Positions 7,589-17,007 are shown, counted from the stretch's first letter. The stretch: DNA of 64,000 nt from JABMNT01 sp048262655 (GCA_048262655.1 JBLXEY010000001.1:682001-746000); one strand, 5' to 3'. Numbers and translations are program-made. The notes: a model not told the origin generated them from the sequence alone.

Positions 7589-8620
7589 CTAAGACCTGAC
7601 GTCCGGTTTTTCGCCCCATTCAGGTGCGGACAGGCTTTGCAAATCGCTAACAGACTTGCCTTCGATGCGCCCCAAAACCGCTTGACTGAGTTCTCTTCCT
7701 GCACGTCGGCCGTCTTCATTGACAACATGTAACTGCGAACGAAACAGCGGCAAGATATTGGAAAATTGTTTCGCCGTGACATCAATATCGGCACCAAGCT
7801 TAAGTCCGGCCGCCTCAATACCCGCAACAAGGCCAAATGTCGCCCCGCCAGAACAACAAATGATGCCGTCGGGCCGTTCATCCTGCGTCATCAGCACCGT
7901 GATACGCTCCTGAATATCGGGGACCGAGCTATCCGTATGAACACCGCTCAACGCCACTTCTGTTGCGCCAAATGCGGCTAACCCTTCCTCAAACCCCTGC
8001 CTGAGGTGATTGTAATAAGTCAGCCCTGGCAGACTCGCAAAGAGAGCCAAACGTTTTCTCCCCATTTGGCACAAACGCTCAACCGCTTCTCGAGCGAATG
8101 TCGCGTTGTCAAAATCATGCCAAGGATGCTCAATTCCCATATCCGTGCGGCCATGGGTTGCAAAGGGAAACCCCTGCTCTTCCAAGTAACGGACACGTGG
8201 ATCGTCAGGTTCCGTGCGCGAAAAAATAATACCATCGGCGGCTGCCGTTTCGATAATATACTTCACTGGCTCCATTGGGTCACTGGAGTAGGAATAGGGC
8301 GTCAAAACAAGATGATAGTGGGTCGCCTCCAATGCATCTGAAATCCCGTGAACCAGATGGGCCGTAAGTCCCATGATCGATTCCTGTGTACTGAGGACGA
8401 GGGCAATGACATTCGTTTTCCCCGTGCGCAGGCGAACGCCAGCGCGGTTCGGACGATAACCAATTTGCTTCGCCACCAACCGAACCCGCTCCTTCGTCTT
8501 TTCACCGATATCAGGGGCATCTTTAAGCGCTTTTGAAACAGTCGTGATCCCCAAACCGGTCATATAGGCGATCGTCTTAAGAGTCGGTCGCTGTGCAGAT
8601 TGACGTTGTCGCTTCATCAT
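7589..8620 (-). CDS. LacI/GalR family transcriptional regulator
   Basis: This 343-residue protein has an N-terminal LacI helix-turn-helix (TLKTIAYMTGLGITTVSKALKD) and hinge region (IGYRPNRAGVRLRTGKTNVIAL). A type-1 periplasmic-binding-like sensor domain completes it (LVHGISDALEATHYHLVLTP, ADGIIFSRTEPDDPR, RPDGIICCSGGATFGLVAGI). It is transcribed away from the carbohydrate ABC operon. A perfect LacI-type palindrome lies in the shared intergenic region, so it is very probably the local repressor, with a mono- or disaccharide inducer. The C-terminus ends in ...LSAPEWGEKPDVRS. Confidence 0.93.
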   Translation of the reverse strand: MMKRQRQSAQRPTLKTIAYMTGLGITTVSKALKDAPDIGEKTKERVRLVAKQIGYRPNRAGVRLRTGKTNVIALVLSTQESIMGLTAHLVHGISDALEATHYHLVLTPYSYSSDPMEPVKYIIETAAADGIIFSRTEPDDPRVRYLEEQGFPFATHGRTDMGIEHPWHDFDNATFAREAVERLCQMGRKRLALFASLPGLTYYNHLRQGFEEGLAAFGATEVALSGVHTDSSVPDIQERITVLMTQDERPDGIICCSGGATFGLVAGIEAAGLKLGADIDVTAKQFSNILPLFRSQLHVVNEDGRRAGRELSQAVLGRIEGKSVSDLQSLSAPEWGEKPDVRS

Positions 8621-9059
8621 TTAATTCCACCCAGAGATCTTCCTGAAAAAATCAGGAGCCGCCGGGCATGTCTCCCTATCAAAAGGTATTAACGGAGAGA
8701 GCCATGATACGCAAATGTCACGCACTACGGTTTCATTTCCTCAAATTACGATAACGATACAGTATGTATAAAATATAGGCTACACTATTTTGAATGCTCT
8801 GTATTTAATTCCACTAACCCTACTTTACCCCAACAGACAAAACGCCATAAAAGTCTTGTAGGCTATACTAACCGGCACCTATGTGGGTTATCCTTCTATT
8901 ATCTTGTCGCCTGGAAATTCCTTTTACGATAAAATGATATTCATATTCTCTTGTTGATTCTTTAATACATTTCCAATAAATTGCTATTTACTGCAACGTT
9001 GCAGATGGGAGTCGTAACAAGCTATTTAATAGCAGTACAAAATATCAGGGAGAATCATA
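8621..9059. promoter_or_regulatory. Divergent control region of the sugar ABC operon
   Basis: No gene is seen in these 439 bp, which are AT-rich between about 8740 and 9000. The region separates the LacI-type regulator from the carbohydrate receptor gene. It holds the operator-like palindrome described at 8991-9004 and a ribosome binding site AGGGAGAA just before the receptor ATG at 9060. I could not assign a convincing -35/-10 pair. Confidence 0.5.
8991..9004. promoter_or_regulatory. Putative LacI-family operator
   Basis: CTGCAACGTTGCAG is a perfect 14-bp palindrome with the central CG typical of LacI/GalR operators. It lies 55 bp upstream of the receptor start codon and 370 bp upstream of the divergent LacI-type regulator gene. 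Its position is compatible with repression of the sugar operon. Confidence 0.7.
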
Positions 9060-10295
9060 ATGCGTATTCGTTCAAGTATCGCGGCTTTTGCCGCCTGCAT
9101 CGCCTTACCCTTTTCTGTATCACATGCCGCTGACTTGGAAGTCACGCACTGGTGGACATCGGGCGGAGAAGCCGCAGCGGTCGGAGAGTTTGCAAAAGCC
9201 TTTAATGTCACCGGCAACAAATGGGTCGACGGCGCTATTGCCGGCGGTGGCGGGACAGCAAGGCCAATCATGATCAGTCGGATCACCGGTGGCGACCCAA
9301 TGGCGGCGACACAATTCAATCACGGGCGCCAAGCAGAAGAACTGGTCGAAGCCGGGTTAATGCGTGATTTGACGGATATCGCCAAGGCCGAAGGGTGGGA
9401 TAAAATCGTCCACCCGAAATCCCTGCTGGATGCCTGCACCGTAGACGGCAAAGTCTATTGCGTGCCGATCAATATCCATTCATGGCAATGGGTTTGGTTG
9501 TCCCACAAGGCATTCAAGGATGCTGGAGTTGCCGTTCCCCAAAACTGGGATGAATTTGCTGCTGCGGCTCCAGCTCTTGAAAAAGCTGGTAAAGTGCCTC
9601 TCGCGCTCGGTCAGCAGTCCTGGCAAACCCGCGGGACCTTTAATGTCTTGATGGTCGCCATTGCCGGGCCAGATGTTTACCAGAAGATTTACAAAGACAA
9701 GGATGCCAAGCTGGCGGCAGGGCCAGAGGTTGCACGTGTTTTCCAAGCCGCAGATACAGCCCGGAAAATGGCTGCCAAGTCAAAAGTACAAGACTGGAAC
9801 CAGGCAACGAACATGGTCATCACCGGCCAAGCAGGCGGGCAGATCATGGGAGATTGGGCCCAGGGTGAATTTCAGGTCGCCAATCAGGTCGCAGGAAAAG
9901 ATTACACCTGCCTTCCCGGTTTGGGGGTAAACGAAGTCATCTCCACCGGTGGCGATGCATTCTATTTTCCCAAGCTCAACGATCCAGAAAAAACCAAAGC
10001 GCAAGGGCAACTGGCGTCTCTTATGATGACAAAAGAAGTTCAGGTTAACTTTAACCTCAAAAAAGGATCGTTACCTGTACGCGGTGATGTTGATTTAGCC
10101 GCGGCCAACGATTGTATGAAAAAAGGGTTGGCGATCCTTGCCAAGGGCAACATCGTTGTTGATGCCAACCAGCTCATGACGCCTGATTCTCTAGGCCAAA
10201 TCAACGACCTGTTTGTAGAGTTCTTTAACAATCCGAAAATTACGCCTGAGGATGCGCAAAAACAATTTGCAGAAATCGTCTCCGATGCCGAGTAA
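9060..10295 (+). CDS. Carbohydrate ABC transporter substrate-binding protein
   Basis: This 411-residue extracellular solute-binding protein of family 1 (MalE/UgpB class) begins with a clear signal peptide (AFAACIALPFSVSHAA, cleavage near residue 24). The mature start DLEVTHWWTSGGEAAAVGEF closely resembles sugar receptors of alphaproteobacterial glucose/mannose-type importers. Later segments NHGRQAEELVEAGLMRDL, YCVPINIHSWQWVWL and QIMGDWAQGEFQ also fit. It is the first gene of the operon under the LacI-type regulator. A strong stem-loop immediately downstream would favour high receptor levels relative to the membrane components. Confidence 0.93.
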   Translation: MRIRSSIAAFAACIALPFSVSHAADLEVTHWWTSGGEAAAVGEFAKAFNVTGNKWVDGAIAGGGGTARPIMISRITGGDPMAATQFNHGRQAEELVEAGLMRDLTDIAKAEGWDKIVHPKSLLDACTVDGKVYCVPINIHSWQWVWLSHKAFKDAGVAVPQNWDEFAAAAPALEKAGKVPLALGQQSWQTRGTFNVLMVAIAGPDVYQKIYKDKDAKLAAGPEVARVFQAADTARKMAAKSKVQDWNQATNMVITGQAGGQIMGDWAQGEFQVANQVAGKDYTCLPGLGVNEVISTGGDAFYFPKLNDPEKTKAQGQLASLMMTKEVQVNFNLKKGSLPVRGDVDLAAANDCMKKGLAILAKGNIVVDANQLMTPDSLGQINDLFVEFFNNPKITPEDAQKQFAEIVSDAE

Positions 10296-10308
10296 CATCT
10301 AATCCTCT

Positions 10309-10349
10309 TGGCCTGTAGCCGTTCCCGATATCGGGCCGGCTACAGGCCA
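10309..10349. repeat. Perfect 12-bp stem-loop between receptor and permease genes
   Basis: TGGCCTGTAGCC (10309-10320) pairs exactly with GGCTACAGGCCA (10338-10349). The loop itself contains a second palindrome, CCCGATATCGGG (10324-10335). It begins 13 bp after the receptor stop codon, with no T-run behind it. It is probably an mRNA 3'-protection or attenuation element that raises receptor over permease output. Confidence 0.8.
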
Positions 10350-10391
10350 CCATTTACACACGACGTGTCCCTCCGTTTGGGAAGTGCAAAT

Positions 10392-11285
10392 ATGCCCGCG
10401 ACAAAACGACCTGTTCAGTTATTTCGCAATTTAAATGCGAAGATTGCAGCCATTCCCATGGCTTTGACTGCAATGGTGATCTTTGTCGGCTGCTCGTTCT
10501 GGACCATCTTTTATTCCTTCACAAAGTCGAAACTTCTGCCAAAAATGAAGTTTGTTGGCTTCGATCAATACGAGCGATTGTGGTCAAGCAACCGGTGGCT
10601 TATCTCCATCGAAAACTTATTCATTTACGGTATTTTTACACTCATTTTCTCGCTCGTTATCGGGTTTATTTTGGCCGCCCTGCTCGATCAAAAAATCAGA
10701 TTTGAAAACACTTTTCGTTCCATACTTTTGTACCCCTTCGCTCTTTCATTCATTGTAACGGGCCTTGTCTGGCAGTGGATCCTCAATCCGCAATTTGGCA
10801 TCCAAAAGATTGTTCGGGATCTGGGCTGGGAAAACTTTACGTTCGACCCTCTCTATAACGCCGATATTGTCATTTATGGCGTTCTTATCGCTGGATTGTG
10901 GCAGGGTACGGGTCTCATCATGTGTCTGATGTTGGCTGGCATTCGAGGCATTGATCAGGAGATATGGAAAGCCGCACGTATCGACGGCATCAAAACCTGG
11001 AAAACCTACGTCTTCATTATCATACCGATGATGCGCCCGATTTTTATTACATCTCTTGTCATTATCGCCTCTGGAATTGTGCGGGTCTATGATCTGGTTG
11101 TGGCGCAAACCGGCGGTGGCCCCGGGATTGCGTCAGAGGTCCCCGCCAAGTATGTGTACGATGCCATGTTCTTAAACCAGAATTTGGGACAAGGGTTTGC
11201 CGCCTCGACGATGATGCTGATCACTGTCGCGATCGTAATCGTTCCCTGGGCCTATTTGGAGTTCGGGAGCAAAAAACATGGATAA
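10392..11285 (+). CDS. Carbohydrate ABC transporter permease (MalF class)
   Basis: This inner-membrane permease has about 297 residues and six predicted spans. It includes the N-terminal span AIPMALTAMVIFVGCSFWTI and an EAA loop (EIWKAARIDGIKTWKTYVFI then IIPMMRPIF). The ATG at 10392 is chosen because GGGAAG lies about 7 bp upstream. A longer in-frame start at 10308 would place coding sequence over the 10309-10349 stem-loop and adds residues atypical of the family. Its stop overlaps the next permease start by 8 bp, which implies translational coupling and a heterodimeric pore. Confidence 0.93.
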   Translation: MPATKRPVQLFRNLNAKIAAIPMALTAMVIFVGCSFWTIFYSFTKSKLLPKMKFVGFDQYERLWSSNRWLISIENLFIYGIFTLIFSLVIGFILAALLDQKIRFENTFRSILLYPFALSFIVTGLVWQWILNPQFGIQKIVRDLGWENFTFDPLYNADIVIYGVLIAGLWQGTGLIMCLMLAGIRGIDQEIWKAARIDGIKTWKTYVFIIIPMMRPIFITSLVIIASGIVRVYDLVVAQTGGGPGIASEVPAKYVYDAMFLNQNLGQGFAASTMMLITVAIVIVPWAYLEFGSKKHG

Positions 11286-12192
11286 TCAATCAACCGTTAT
11301 CGCTTCAGCCATAAACGAGCCCAGCGGACCAAAGCCCCGCAAACGGTTCTCAAGACGAAACATCTTTATCTATGGCACATTGATTGTTGTGTCTCTGTAT
11401 TACCTCCTCCCCCTTTACGTCATGATTACCACATCCCTGAAAGGAATGCCGGAAATACGGCTTGGAAATGTTTTCGCCCCCCCTTTAGAAGTTACCTTCG
11501 CACCTTGGGTGAAAGCCTGGTCGGAAGCCTGCACCGGCCTGAATTGTGATGGCCTTAGTCGGGGGTTCTGGAACTCGGTCAGAATTACCGTGCCGTCTGT
11601 TATTGTCTCTATTGTGATCGCTTCGGTAAACGGCTACGCCCTCGCAAACTGGCGTTTCAAAGGCGCGGACACCTTCTTTACCATTTTGATCGTAGGCGCG
11701 TTCATTCCCTATCAAGTCATGATTTACCCGATTGTCATCGTGCTTCGCGAGATCGGTTTGTATGGCTCAATTTGGGGACTGGTTCTTGTTCACTCAGTTT
11801 TTGGCATGCCAATCTTGACCCTCTTATTCAGAAACTACTTCACCTCAATTCCTGAAGAGCTCTTTAAGGCTGCTCGTGTCGATGGGGCCGGCTTCTGGGG
11901 GATTTACTTCAAAATCATGCTACCGATGGCGCTGCCGATATTTGTTGTCGCAATCATTTTGCAGGTAACGGGCATATGGAACGATTTCTTGTTTGGCGTG
12001 ATCTATACCAAACCCGACACCTACCCGATGACGGTACAACTCAACAACATCGTCAACTCTGTACAGGGCGTAAAGGAATATAACGTCAATATGGCCGCAA
12101 CCATACTGACGGGCCTGGTCCCGTTGGTTATCTACTTTGTATCAGGAAAACTATTTGTCCGCGGCATCGCGGAAGGGGCCGTGAAAGGGTAA
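11278..12192 (+). CDS. Carbohydrate ABC transporter permease (MalG class)
   Basis: This 304-residue MalG-type permease is shown by the first span FIYGTLIVVSLYYLLPLYVM, VMITTSLKGMPEIR, and the EAA loop EELFKAARVDGAGFWGIYFK followed by IMLPMALPIF. It overlaps the preceding permease gene by 8 bp and is followed directly by the ATPase (stop 12190-12192, next ATG 12193). The tail FVRGIAEGAVKG is the usual C-terminus of this family. It transports a sugar or polyol together with the other operon products. Confidence 0.94.
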   Translation: MDNQSTVIASAINEPSGPKPRKRFSRRNIFIYGTLIVVSLYYLLPLYVMITTSLKGMPEIRLGNVFAPPLEVTFAPWVKAWSEACTGLNCDGLSRGFWNSVRITVPSVIVSIVIASVNGYALANWRFKGADTFFTILIVGAFIPYQVMIYPIVIVLREIGLYGSIWGLVLVHSVFGMPILTLLFRNYFTSIPEELFKAARVDGAGFWGIYFKIMLPMALPIFVVAIILQVTGIWNDFLFGVIYTKPDTYPMTVQLNNIVNSVQGVKEYNVNMAATILTGLVPLVIYFVSGKLFVRGIAEGAVKG

Positions 12193-13290
12193 ATGATGGA
12201 TAGCGTATCGATCAAGGATGTCAGCTTAAGCTTCGGCTCGATCGAGGTTTTGAAGACATTGAATCTCGACGTGCAGGATGGCGAATTTATTGTTCTCCTT
12301 GGCCCTTCAGGTTGCGGCAAATCAACTCTCCTAAACTGTATTGCGGGTTTGCTGGATGTAACCGAAGGGCAAATCCACATCAAAGGCAAGAATGTCACTT
12401 GGGAAGAGCCCAAGGACCGAGGCATTGGAATGGTCTTCCAGTCTTACGCTCTTTACCCGCAAATGACCGTTGAAGGAAACCTGAGTTTCGGCCTTAAAAA
12501 CCAGGGCATGCCCAAATCGGAAATCGCAGAACGGGTCGCAAAAACAGCTGAGATCCTGCAAATCGAAGCCCTGTTGGGGCGCAAACCGGGTCAACTATCC
12601 GGCGGACAACGGCAAAGGGTAGCCATTGGCCGCGCACTGGTTCGGGATGTCGATGTCTTCTTGTTTGACGAACCGCTATCAAACCTTGACGCCAAACTAC
12701 GATCCGAACTGCGTGTCGAGATAAAGCGCCTGCACCATCAACTCAAAAACACCATGATTTATGTGACACACGATCAAATAGAAGCCCTGACGTTGGCCGA
12801 TCGCATTGCCGTTATGAAAGGTGGGGTCATTCAACAACTAGACACCCCCCTGACCATATATAACAAACCGAAGAATCTGTTTGTCGCAGGTTTTATCGGC
12901 TCCCCATCCATGAACTTTCTGCAGGGAAGAATTCACCTTGAGGAGCAGGCGTACTGGTTCGTCTCAGACGATCTTAAAGTTCCATTGAGTGATTACCAGC
13001 CAGACAGTTCGATGACACCCGATACCGCTGTTGTATTGGGCGTACGCCCGGAACAGATGACCATCATCACCTCAGAAGTGGCAACAGATCGTTCCTTTAC
13101 CTTCGACGCCGTTGTCGACGTCGAAGAACCCATGGGAGCTGATAGCCTTGTTTGGGTAAAAATTAATAACCAGTCACTCGCCATTCGAACAGAGGCCGGA
13201 ACAATTTTAAAACCAGGAGACCCCGTCCAAATCACTTTCAATCTGGCTCTTGCATCGGTTTTCGATTCAAGAACTGAAACGCGTATCTAG
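12193..13290 (+). CDS. Carbohydrate ABC transporter ATP-binding protein (MalK/UgpC class)
   Basis: This 365-residue ATPase has Walker A GPSGCGKST (about 37-45), Q-loop FQSYALYPQMTV, signature LSGGQRQR, Walker B VFLFDEPLSNLDAKLR and H-loop VTHDQIEA. A C-terminal TOBE/OB regulatory part begins around residue 235 (GFIGSPSMNFL and LGVRPEQMTI). Two consecutive ATG codons (12193, 12196) are both possible starts; the first abuts the permease stop. It powers the importer encoded by the three genes upstream. Confidence 0.94.
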   Translation: MMDSVSIKDVSLSFGSIEVLKTLNLDVQDGEFIVLLGPSGCGKSTLLNCIAGLLDVTEGQIHIKGKNVTWEEPKDRGIGMVFQSYALYPQMTVEGNLSFGLKNQGMPKSEIAERVAKTAEILQIEALLGRKPGQLSGGQRQRVAIGRALVRDVDVFLFDEPLSNLDAKLRSELRVEIKRLHHQLKNTMIYVTHDQIEALTLADRIAVMKGGVIQQLDTPLTIYNKPKNLFVAGFIGSPSMNFLQGRIHLEEQAYWFVSDDLKVPLSDYQPDSSMTPDTAVVLGVRPEQMTIITSEVATDRSFTFDAVVDVEEPMGADSLVWVKINNQSLAIRTEAGTILKPGDPVQITFNLALASVFDSRTETRI

Positions 13291-13336
13291 TCTACAACCA
13301 GCCCATGACGCACGACGTCCAATAAGGAGTACATAA

Positions 13337-14083
13337 ATGCCTTCATTCTCTTTCCAATTATACGGTTCGCGCGATTTTCCGCCGCTCGAGCAGACCCTGC
13401 ATATGCTCGCAGAAATCGGATACAAAGAAACCGAAGGATACGGCGGCGTCTATGGCGACCCGGTCGCGACACGCGCCAAACATGATGTGGCAGGCCTAAA
13501 AATGGCATCCGCCCATTTTTCACTCGATTCCCTGCAAAACCAGCAGGAGACGACAATCGAAACGGCCCAGACCTTGGGTGTTTCTTCAATCTACGCTCCC
13601 CACTTGGCTGAGCCGGACCGACCAACAAATGCACAAGGGTATAAGATTTTTGGGGAACAACTTGAAGCCTTGCACGAAGTATACAGCGCTGCCGGTTTCC
13701 ACTTTGGTTGGCACAATCATGCCTTTGAATTTGCGCCTCTTGATGATGGCACGATCCCCATGGAATCCATTCTGGAATACGCACCAAGTATCGGCTGGGA
13801 AGCGGATATCGCCTGGATCGTTCGCGGTGGTGCCGATCCGATGAAATGGTTATCTGAATACAAAGACCGGATTACCGCTATCCACATCAAAGATATAGCA
13901 CCTGAGGGCAAATGCCTTGACGAAGACGGATGGGCTGACGTTGGTTATGGAACCATGGACTGGCCGGCGTTGATGAAACAGGTGGAAGCATCACCCGTTC
14001 GGCACTTCGTTATGGAACATGACAAACCCAAAGACGACGCAAGGTTTGCAAAACGCTCTATCGACTACATTAAAGATTTCTAG
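13337..14083 (+). CDS. Sugar phosphate isomerase/epimerase-like TIM-barrel protein
   Basis: This 248-residue xylose-isomerase-like TIM barrel (AP endonuclease 2 superfamily, IolE/IolI-like) has likely metal-binding positions in ETEGYGGVY, FHFGWHNHAFEF, EADIAWIVRGGADP, AIHIKDI and FVMEHDKP. It begins 46 bp after the ATPase gene behind AAGGAGT and is followed 11 bp later by a Gfo/Idh/MocA dehydrogenase. The pair is a common signature of oxidoreduction-based sugar or inositol-like catabolism, in which a keto-sugar is isomerised or dehydrated. The specific substrate cannot be assigned. Confidence 0.88.
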   Translation: MPSFSFQLYGSRDFPPLEQTLHMLAEIGYKETEGYGGVYGDPVATRAKHDVAGLKMASAHFSLDSLQNQQETTIETAQTLGVSSIYAPHLAEPDRPTNAQGYKIFGEQLEALHEVYSAAGFHFGWHNHAFEFAPLDDGTIPMESILEYAPSIGWEADIAWIVRGGADPMKWLSEYKDRITAIHIKDIAPEGKCLDEDGWADVGYGTMDWPALMKQVEASPVRHFVMEHDKPKDDARFAKRSIDYIKDF

Positions 14084-14094
14084 GGATACGAAAA

Positions 14095-15240
14095 ATGAAA
14101 AAAACACTTGGCGTTGGCATTATTGGTTGCGGCAATATTTCAACCGCTTATCTGAAACTCGCCCCTTACTTCAAAGGCATTGAGATACGTGCCTGTGCCG
14201 ATATCAATCCGGACGCAGCGAAAACGCAGGCAAAAGCCTTTGGTGTTCGCGCCGATAGCGTCGAAGACCTTCTTAAATCAAAAGATATTGATATAATCGT
14301 TAACCTGACGATTCCGGCGGCTCATTTTCAGGTATCAAAACAAGTATTGCAGGCCGGCAAACACGTTTATTCGGAGAAACCTTTTGTCCTGTCTGTTAAG
14401 GAGGGCAAAAGTCTGGCTGCAATAGCCCGTAAAAAGCGCCTGCGTATCGGCTCCGCCCCGGATACGTTTTTGGGCGGCTCCCATCAGTTAGCGCGCCATC
14501 TGCTTGACGCAGGAAAACTCGGTAAAGTCATCAGCGGCACATGTCATGTTATGGGTCACGGAATGGAGCATTGGCACCCGAACCCGGACTTCTTCTATCA
14601 ACCCGGCGCGGGACCAGTTCTGGACATTGGACCTTATTACATCACCAACCTGATCCAATTGCTCGGCCCCGTTACGCATGTCATGGCACATACTTCTACG
14701 CCTTCAAAGACACGTACAATCAGCTCAAAACCGCGGCGTGGTCAAAAAATCAAGGTGGAAACCCCCACCACAATTCATGCAATTTTGGAGTTTAAGAGCG
14801 GCGCTGTAATTACGCTCGGCACCAGTTGGGACGTTTGGCAACATAACCATACCCATATGGAACTCTATGGCACTGACGGAACCCTGCATGTTCCTGACCC
14901 CAATTTCTTTGGTGGCGAAGTGACGGCAACAAAGAATGCGACCCCCCTTAAAAAGTTACCCAAATGGGATCACCCTTTCTCGATCAATAATCATGAAAGT
15001 TCAAAAGGTGCTGTGGCAAACTACCGGACGGCTGGACTGGCCGATATGGCGATCTCAATCATCAATAAAAAACCGCATCGATGCTCAAATGACCTGGCGC
15101 TTCATGCCGTCGATATTATGACCTCCATCCTAAAGGCTGGTTCTAGCGGGCGTAAGATTAAGCTTCAGACAACATGTAAGCGGCCAACGGCGCTCCCCCC
15201 AAAAGAGGCCAGGTCACTTATGGCGCATGTAAAGGGATAA
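14095..15240 (+). CDS. Gfo/Idh/MocA family NAD(P)-dependent dehydrogenase
   Basis: This 381-residue oxidoreductase has an N-terminal Rossmann motif (GVGIIGCGNISTAY, residues about 5-18). The family-typical EKP motif follows in HVYSEKPFVLSVKEGK, and the C-terminal domain carries GPVLDIGPYYITNLIQLLGP, with the conserved DxGxY segment near the active site. It probably oxidises or reduces a sugar, polyol or keto-sugar brought in by the upstream ABC importer. It lies 11 bp after the TIM-barrel gene and 8 bp before the aldo-keto reductase gene, so it belongs to the same transcript. Length is at the upper end for the family, with a basic C-terminal tail. Confidence 0.9.
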   Translation: MKKTLGVGIIGCGNISTAYLKLAPYFKGIEIRACADINPDAAKTQAKAFGVRADSVEDLLKSKDIDIIVNLTIPAAHFQVSKQVLQAGKHVYSEKPFVLSVKEGKSLAAIARKKRLRIGSAPDTFLGGSHQLARHLLDAGKLGKVISGTCHVMGHGMEHWHPNPDFFYQPGAGPVLDIGPYYITNLIQLLGPVTHVMAHTSTPSKTRTISSKPRRGQKIKVETPTTIHAILEFKSGAVITLGTSWDVWQHNHTHMELYGTDGTLHVPDPNFFGGEVTATKNATPLKKLPKWDHPFSINNHESSKGAVANYRTAGLADMAISIINKKPHRCSNDLALHAVDIMTSILKAGSSGRKIKLQTTCKRPTALPPKEARSLMAHVKG

Positions 15241-15248
15241 CAGCACAC

Positions 15249-16274
15249 ATGTGGACCCCTGCGGAAGACCGCTACGAGAAAATGATTTACCGCCGCTGCG
15301 GCAACTCGGGCCTGCTTATGCCCGCTATTTCTCTAGGGCTGTGGCATAATTTTGGCGAAGATGCGTCACACGATATGAAGCGAGAAATTTGCCGTACGGC
15401 CTTTGACCATGGAATCACACATTTTGACTTGGCAAATAACTATGGCCCGCCGCCAGGCTCCGCCGAAGAAGCTTTTGGTCAAATCCTGCGCACAGATTTC
15501 CTGGGAATCAGAGATGAACTTGTCCTTTCATCAAAGGCCGGTTACCGAATGTGGGATGGACCTTATGGCGAATGGGGCAGTCGTAAGTATTTAATTTCAT
15601 CCTGTGATCAAAGTTTGAAACGCATGGGGGTAGAATATTTGGATATTTTCTATTCCCATCGCTTCGACCCGGACACCCCGCTTGAAGAGACCATGGGGGC
15701 ACTTGATTATATCGTCCGGTCGGGACGCGCCCTTTACGCGGGCATCTCCTCATATAATTCCGCAAGAACCCGAGAGGCCTGTTCCATTTTGCAGGACCTG
15801 GGCACACCGTGTGTTATCCATCAACCCAGTTACAGCATGATTAATCGATGGGTAGAATCCGATGGTTTAAAAGAAACATTGCAGGAACTTGGCATTGGCT
15901 CCATCGCCTTCACGCCTTTGGCGCAGGGTTTACTAACCAATAAATACTTAAACGGCATACCCGACGGCAGTCGCGCGACACAGTCAAAGTCGCTAAATCC
16001 AGATTTCGTTAACGAAAAAATGATTGCAAATCTTGAAAGACTGGACGAAATCGCAAATCTTCGGGGTCAAACTTTGGCGCAAATGGCTTTGGCGTGGGTC
16101 CTTCGCGATGGCGGAATTACTTCAGCGCTCATTGGCGCATCGAAACCTGAACAGGTCGTCGACTGTGTGAAAGCGATTAAGAATCTGGCCTTTACGGATC
16201 AGGAACTCGAAGCGATTGACCAATTTGCCAATGAGGAAAAGGTTAACCTTTGGGCGAAGTCATCAGATTCCTGA
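15249..16274 (+). CDS. Aldo/keto reductase, YghZ (glyceraldehyde-3-phosphate reductase) type
   Basis: This 341-residue aldo-keto reductase is close to E. coli YghZ and Kv-beta subunits. Diagnostic segments are FDLANNYGPPPGSAEE (catalytic Asp/Tyr region), SSKAGYRMWDGPYGEWGS (catalytic Lys), YLDIFYSHRFDPDTPLEE (catalytic His), FTPLAQGLLTNKYL, and LIGASKPEQV near the NADPH site. It is the last gene of the carbohydrate operon, 8 bp behind the dehydrogenase. It may reduce an aldehyde intermediate or detoxify methylglyoxal-like products of sugar breakdown. The true start could be the internal ATG of MIYRRCGNSG at 15282. Confidence 0.9.
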   Translation: MWTPAEDRYEKMIYRRCGNSGLLMPAISLGLWHNFGEDASHDMKREICRTAFDHGITHFDLANNYGPPPGSAEEAFGQILRTDFLGIRDELVLSSKAGYRMWDGPYGEWGSRKYLISSCDQSLKRMGVEYLDIFYSHRFDPDTPLEETMGALDYIVRSGRALYAGISSYNSARTREACSILQDLGTPCVIHQPSYSMINRWVESDGLKETLQELGIGSIAFTPLAQGLLTNKYLNGIPDGSRATQSKSLNPDFVNEKMIANLERLDEIANLRGQTLAQMALAWVLRDGGITSALIGASKPEQVVDCVKAIKNLAFTDQELEAIDQFANEEKVNLWAKSSDS

Positions 16275-16323
16275 CCAGCGGGACATCACAAAAAGCGCAA
16301 ACGGCAAGGTCTCATATCTAAAA

Positions 16324-16794
16324 TTATCTGTAAATCTCATCTGACAGATTAACGTCCAACCCGCTGACTGTATCGGCATCAATACCGAGAATTCCAGCGA
16401 GCTCTTCCAGCGTTTTCTTTTCCGATTGCTCAAGTTTACCGTCAGATTCCGTGATTGTGGCAGCCAGCATCAAAAGCGTAGCCGTCCATTCCTCGTCCCC
16501 CTTTGCTGCGCTGGCATCTGCCAAGGCTTCTTCGCGTCCTGCTACCGGGTCTTTCTTGATTGCTTCGACGTAGCGACCAAACATATCGACACCGTAATCC
16601 CGCCCAAACAACTTCAATTCTGCGACGACCTTCATTAATTTCTTCAGGGCGGCATCTTCTTTTCTGGCAAGTTCATCATCGGCCATTGCGGCCAAGGCTG
16701 CTGCGGCCATGCAAGCTTTGAAATAGTCGTAGTTCCTGGCACGTTCCTTGTTTTTCTTGTGATGAGCGACAAGCAAATTGAAAAACCCAGCCAT
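16324..16794 (-). CDS. TerB-fold protein
   Basis: This 156-residue, largely helical acidic protein has the TerB pattern: AAALAAMADDELARKEDAAL with an acidic metal-binding-like stretch, and a second repeat LMLAATITESDGKLEQSEKK. Stand-alone TerB proteins are widespread and not proof of tellurite resistance; no other ter genes are nearby. It converges with the end of the carbohydrate operon and is divergent from the TPR gene. A second TerB-fold gene is at 30619. The function is unknown. Confidence 0.75.
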   Translation of the reverse strand: MAGFFNLLVAHHKKNKERARNYDYFKACMAAAALAAMADDELARKEDAALKKLMKVVAELKLFGRDYGVDMFGRYVEAIKKDPVAGREEALADASAAKGDEEWTATLLMLAATITESDGKLEQSEKKTLEELAGILGIDADTVSGLDVNLSDEIYR

Positions 16795-17007
16795 CTTTAT
16801 TCCCCCTATCTGTATTTTTTCGTCACGGTGACTTTCTGCGACCTTTAATAATTTAGCGTACCGACCTTGCAGAAAGCTGAATGTTCTTCTCTGAGGCAGC
16901 GTGACAGCCTAACTCCAGTTACAATATTACCCCACCACCATCAGGAGCAGGTTTCAAGAAGAAAACGTCGACCCGCGCGTTTGTTTTTCCAAAGATCTTG
17001 GATCACT

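Noticed and set aside
10308..10391. Longer N-terminus for the MalF-class permease
   Set aside because: The extension would run through the 12-bp stem-loop, has no ribosome binding site and gives an arginine-rich leader unlike relatives; ATG 10392 follows GGGAAG.
16324..16794. Tellurite resistance locus based on the TerB-fold protein
   Set aside because: Only stand-alone TerB-fold genes occur (also at 30619) and no terC, terD, terE or terZ-like gene is nearby; the fold alone does not support that function.
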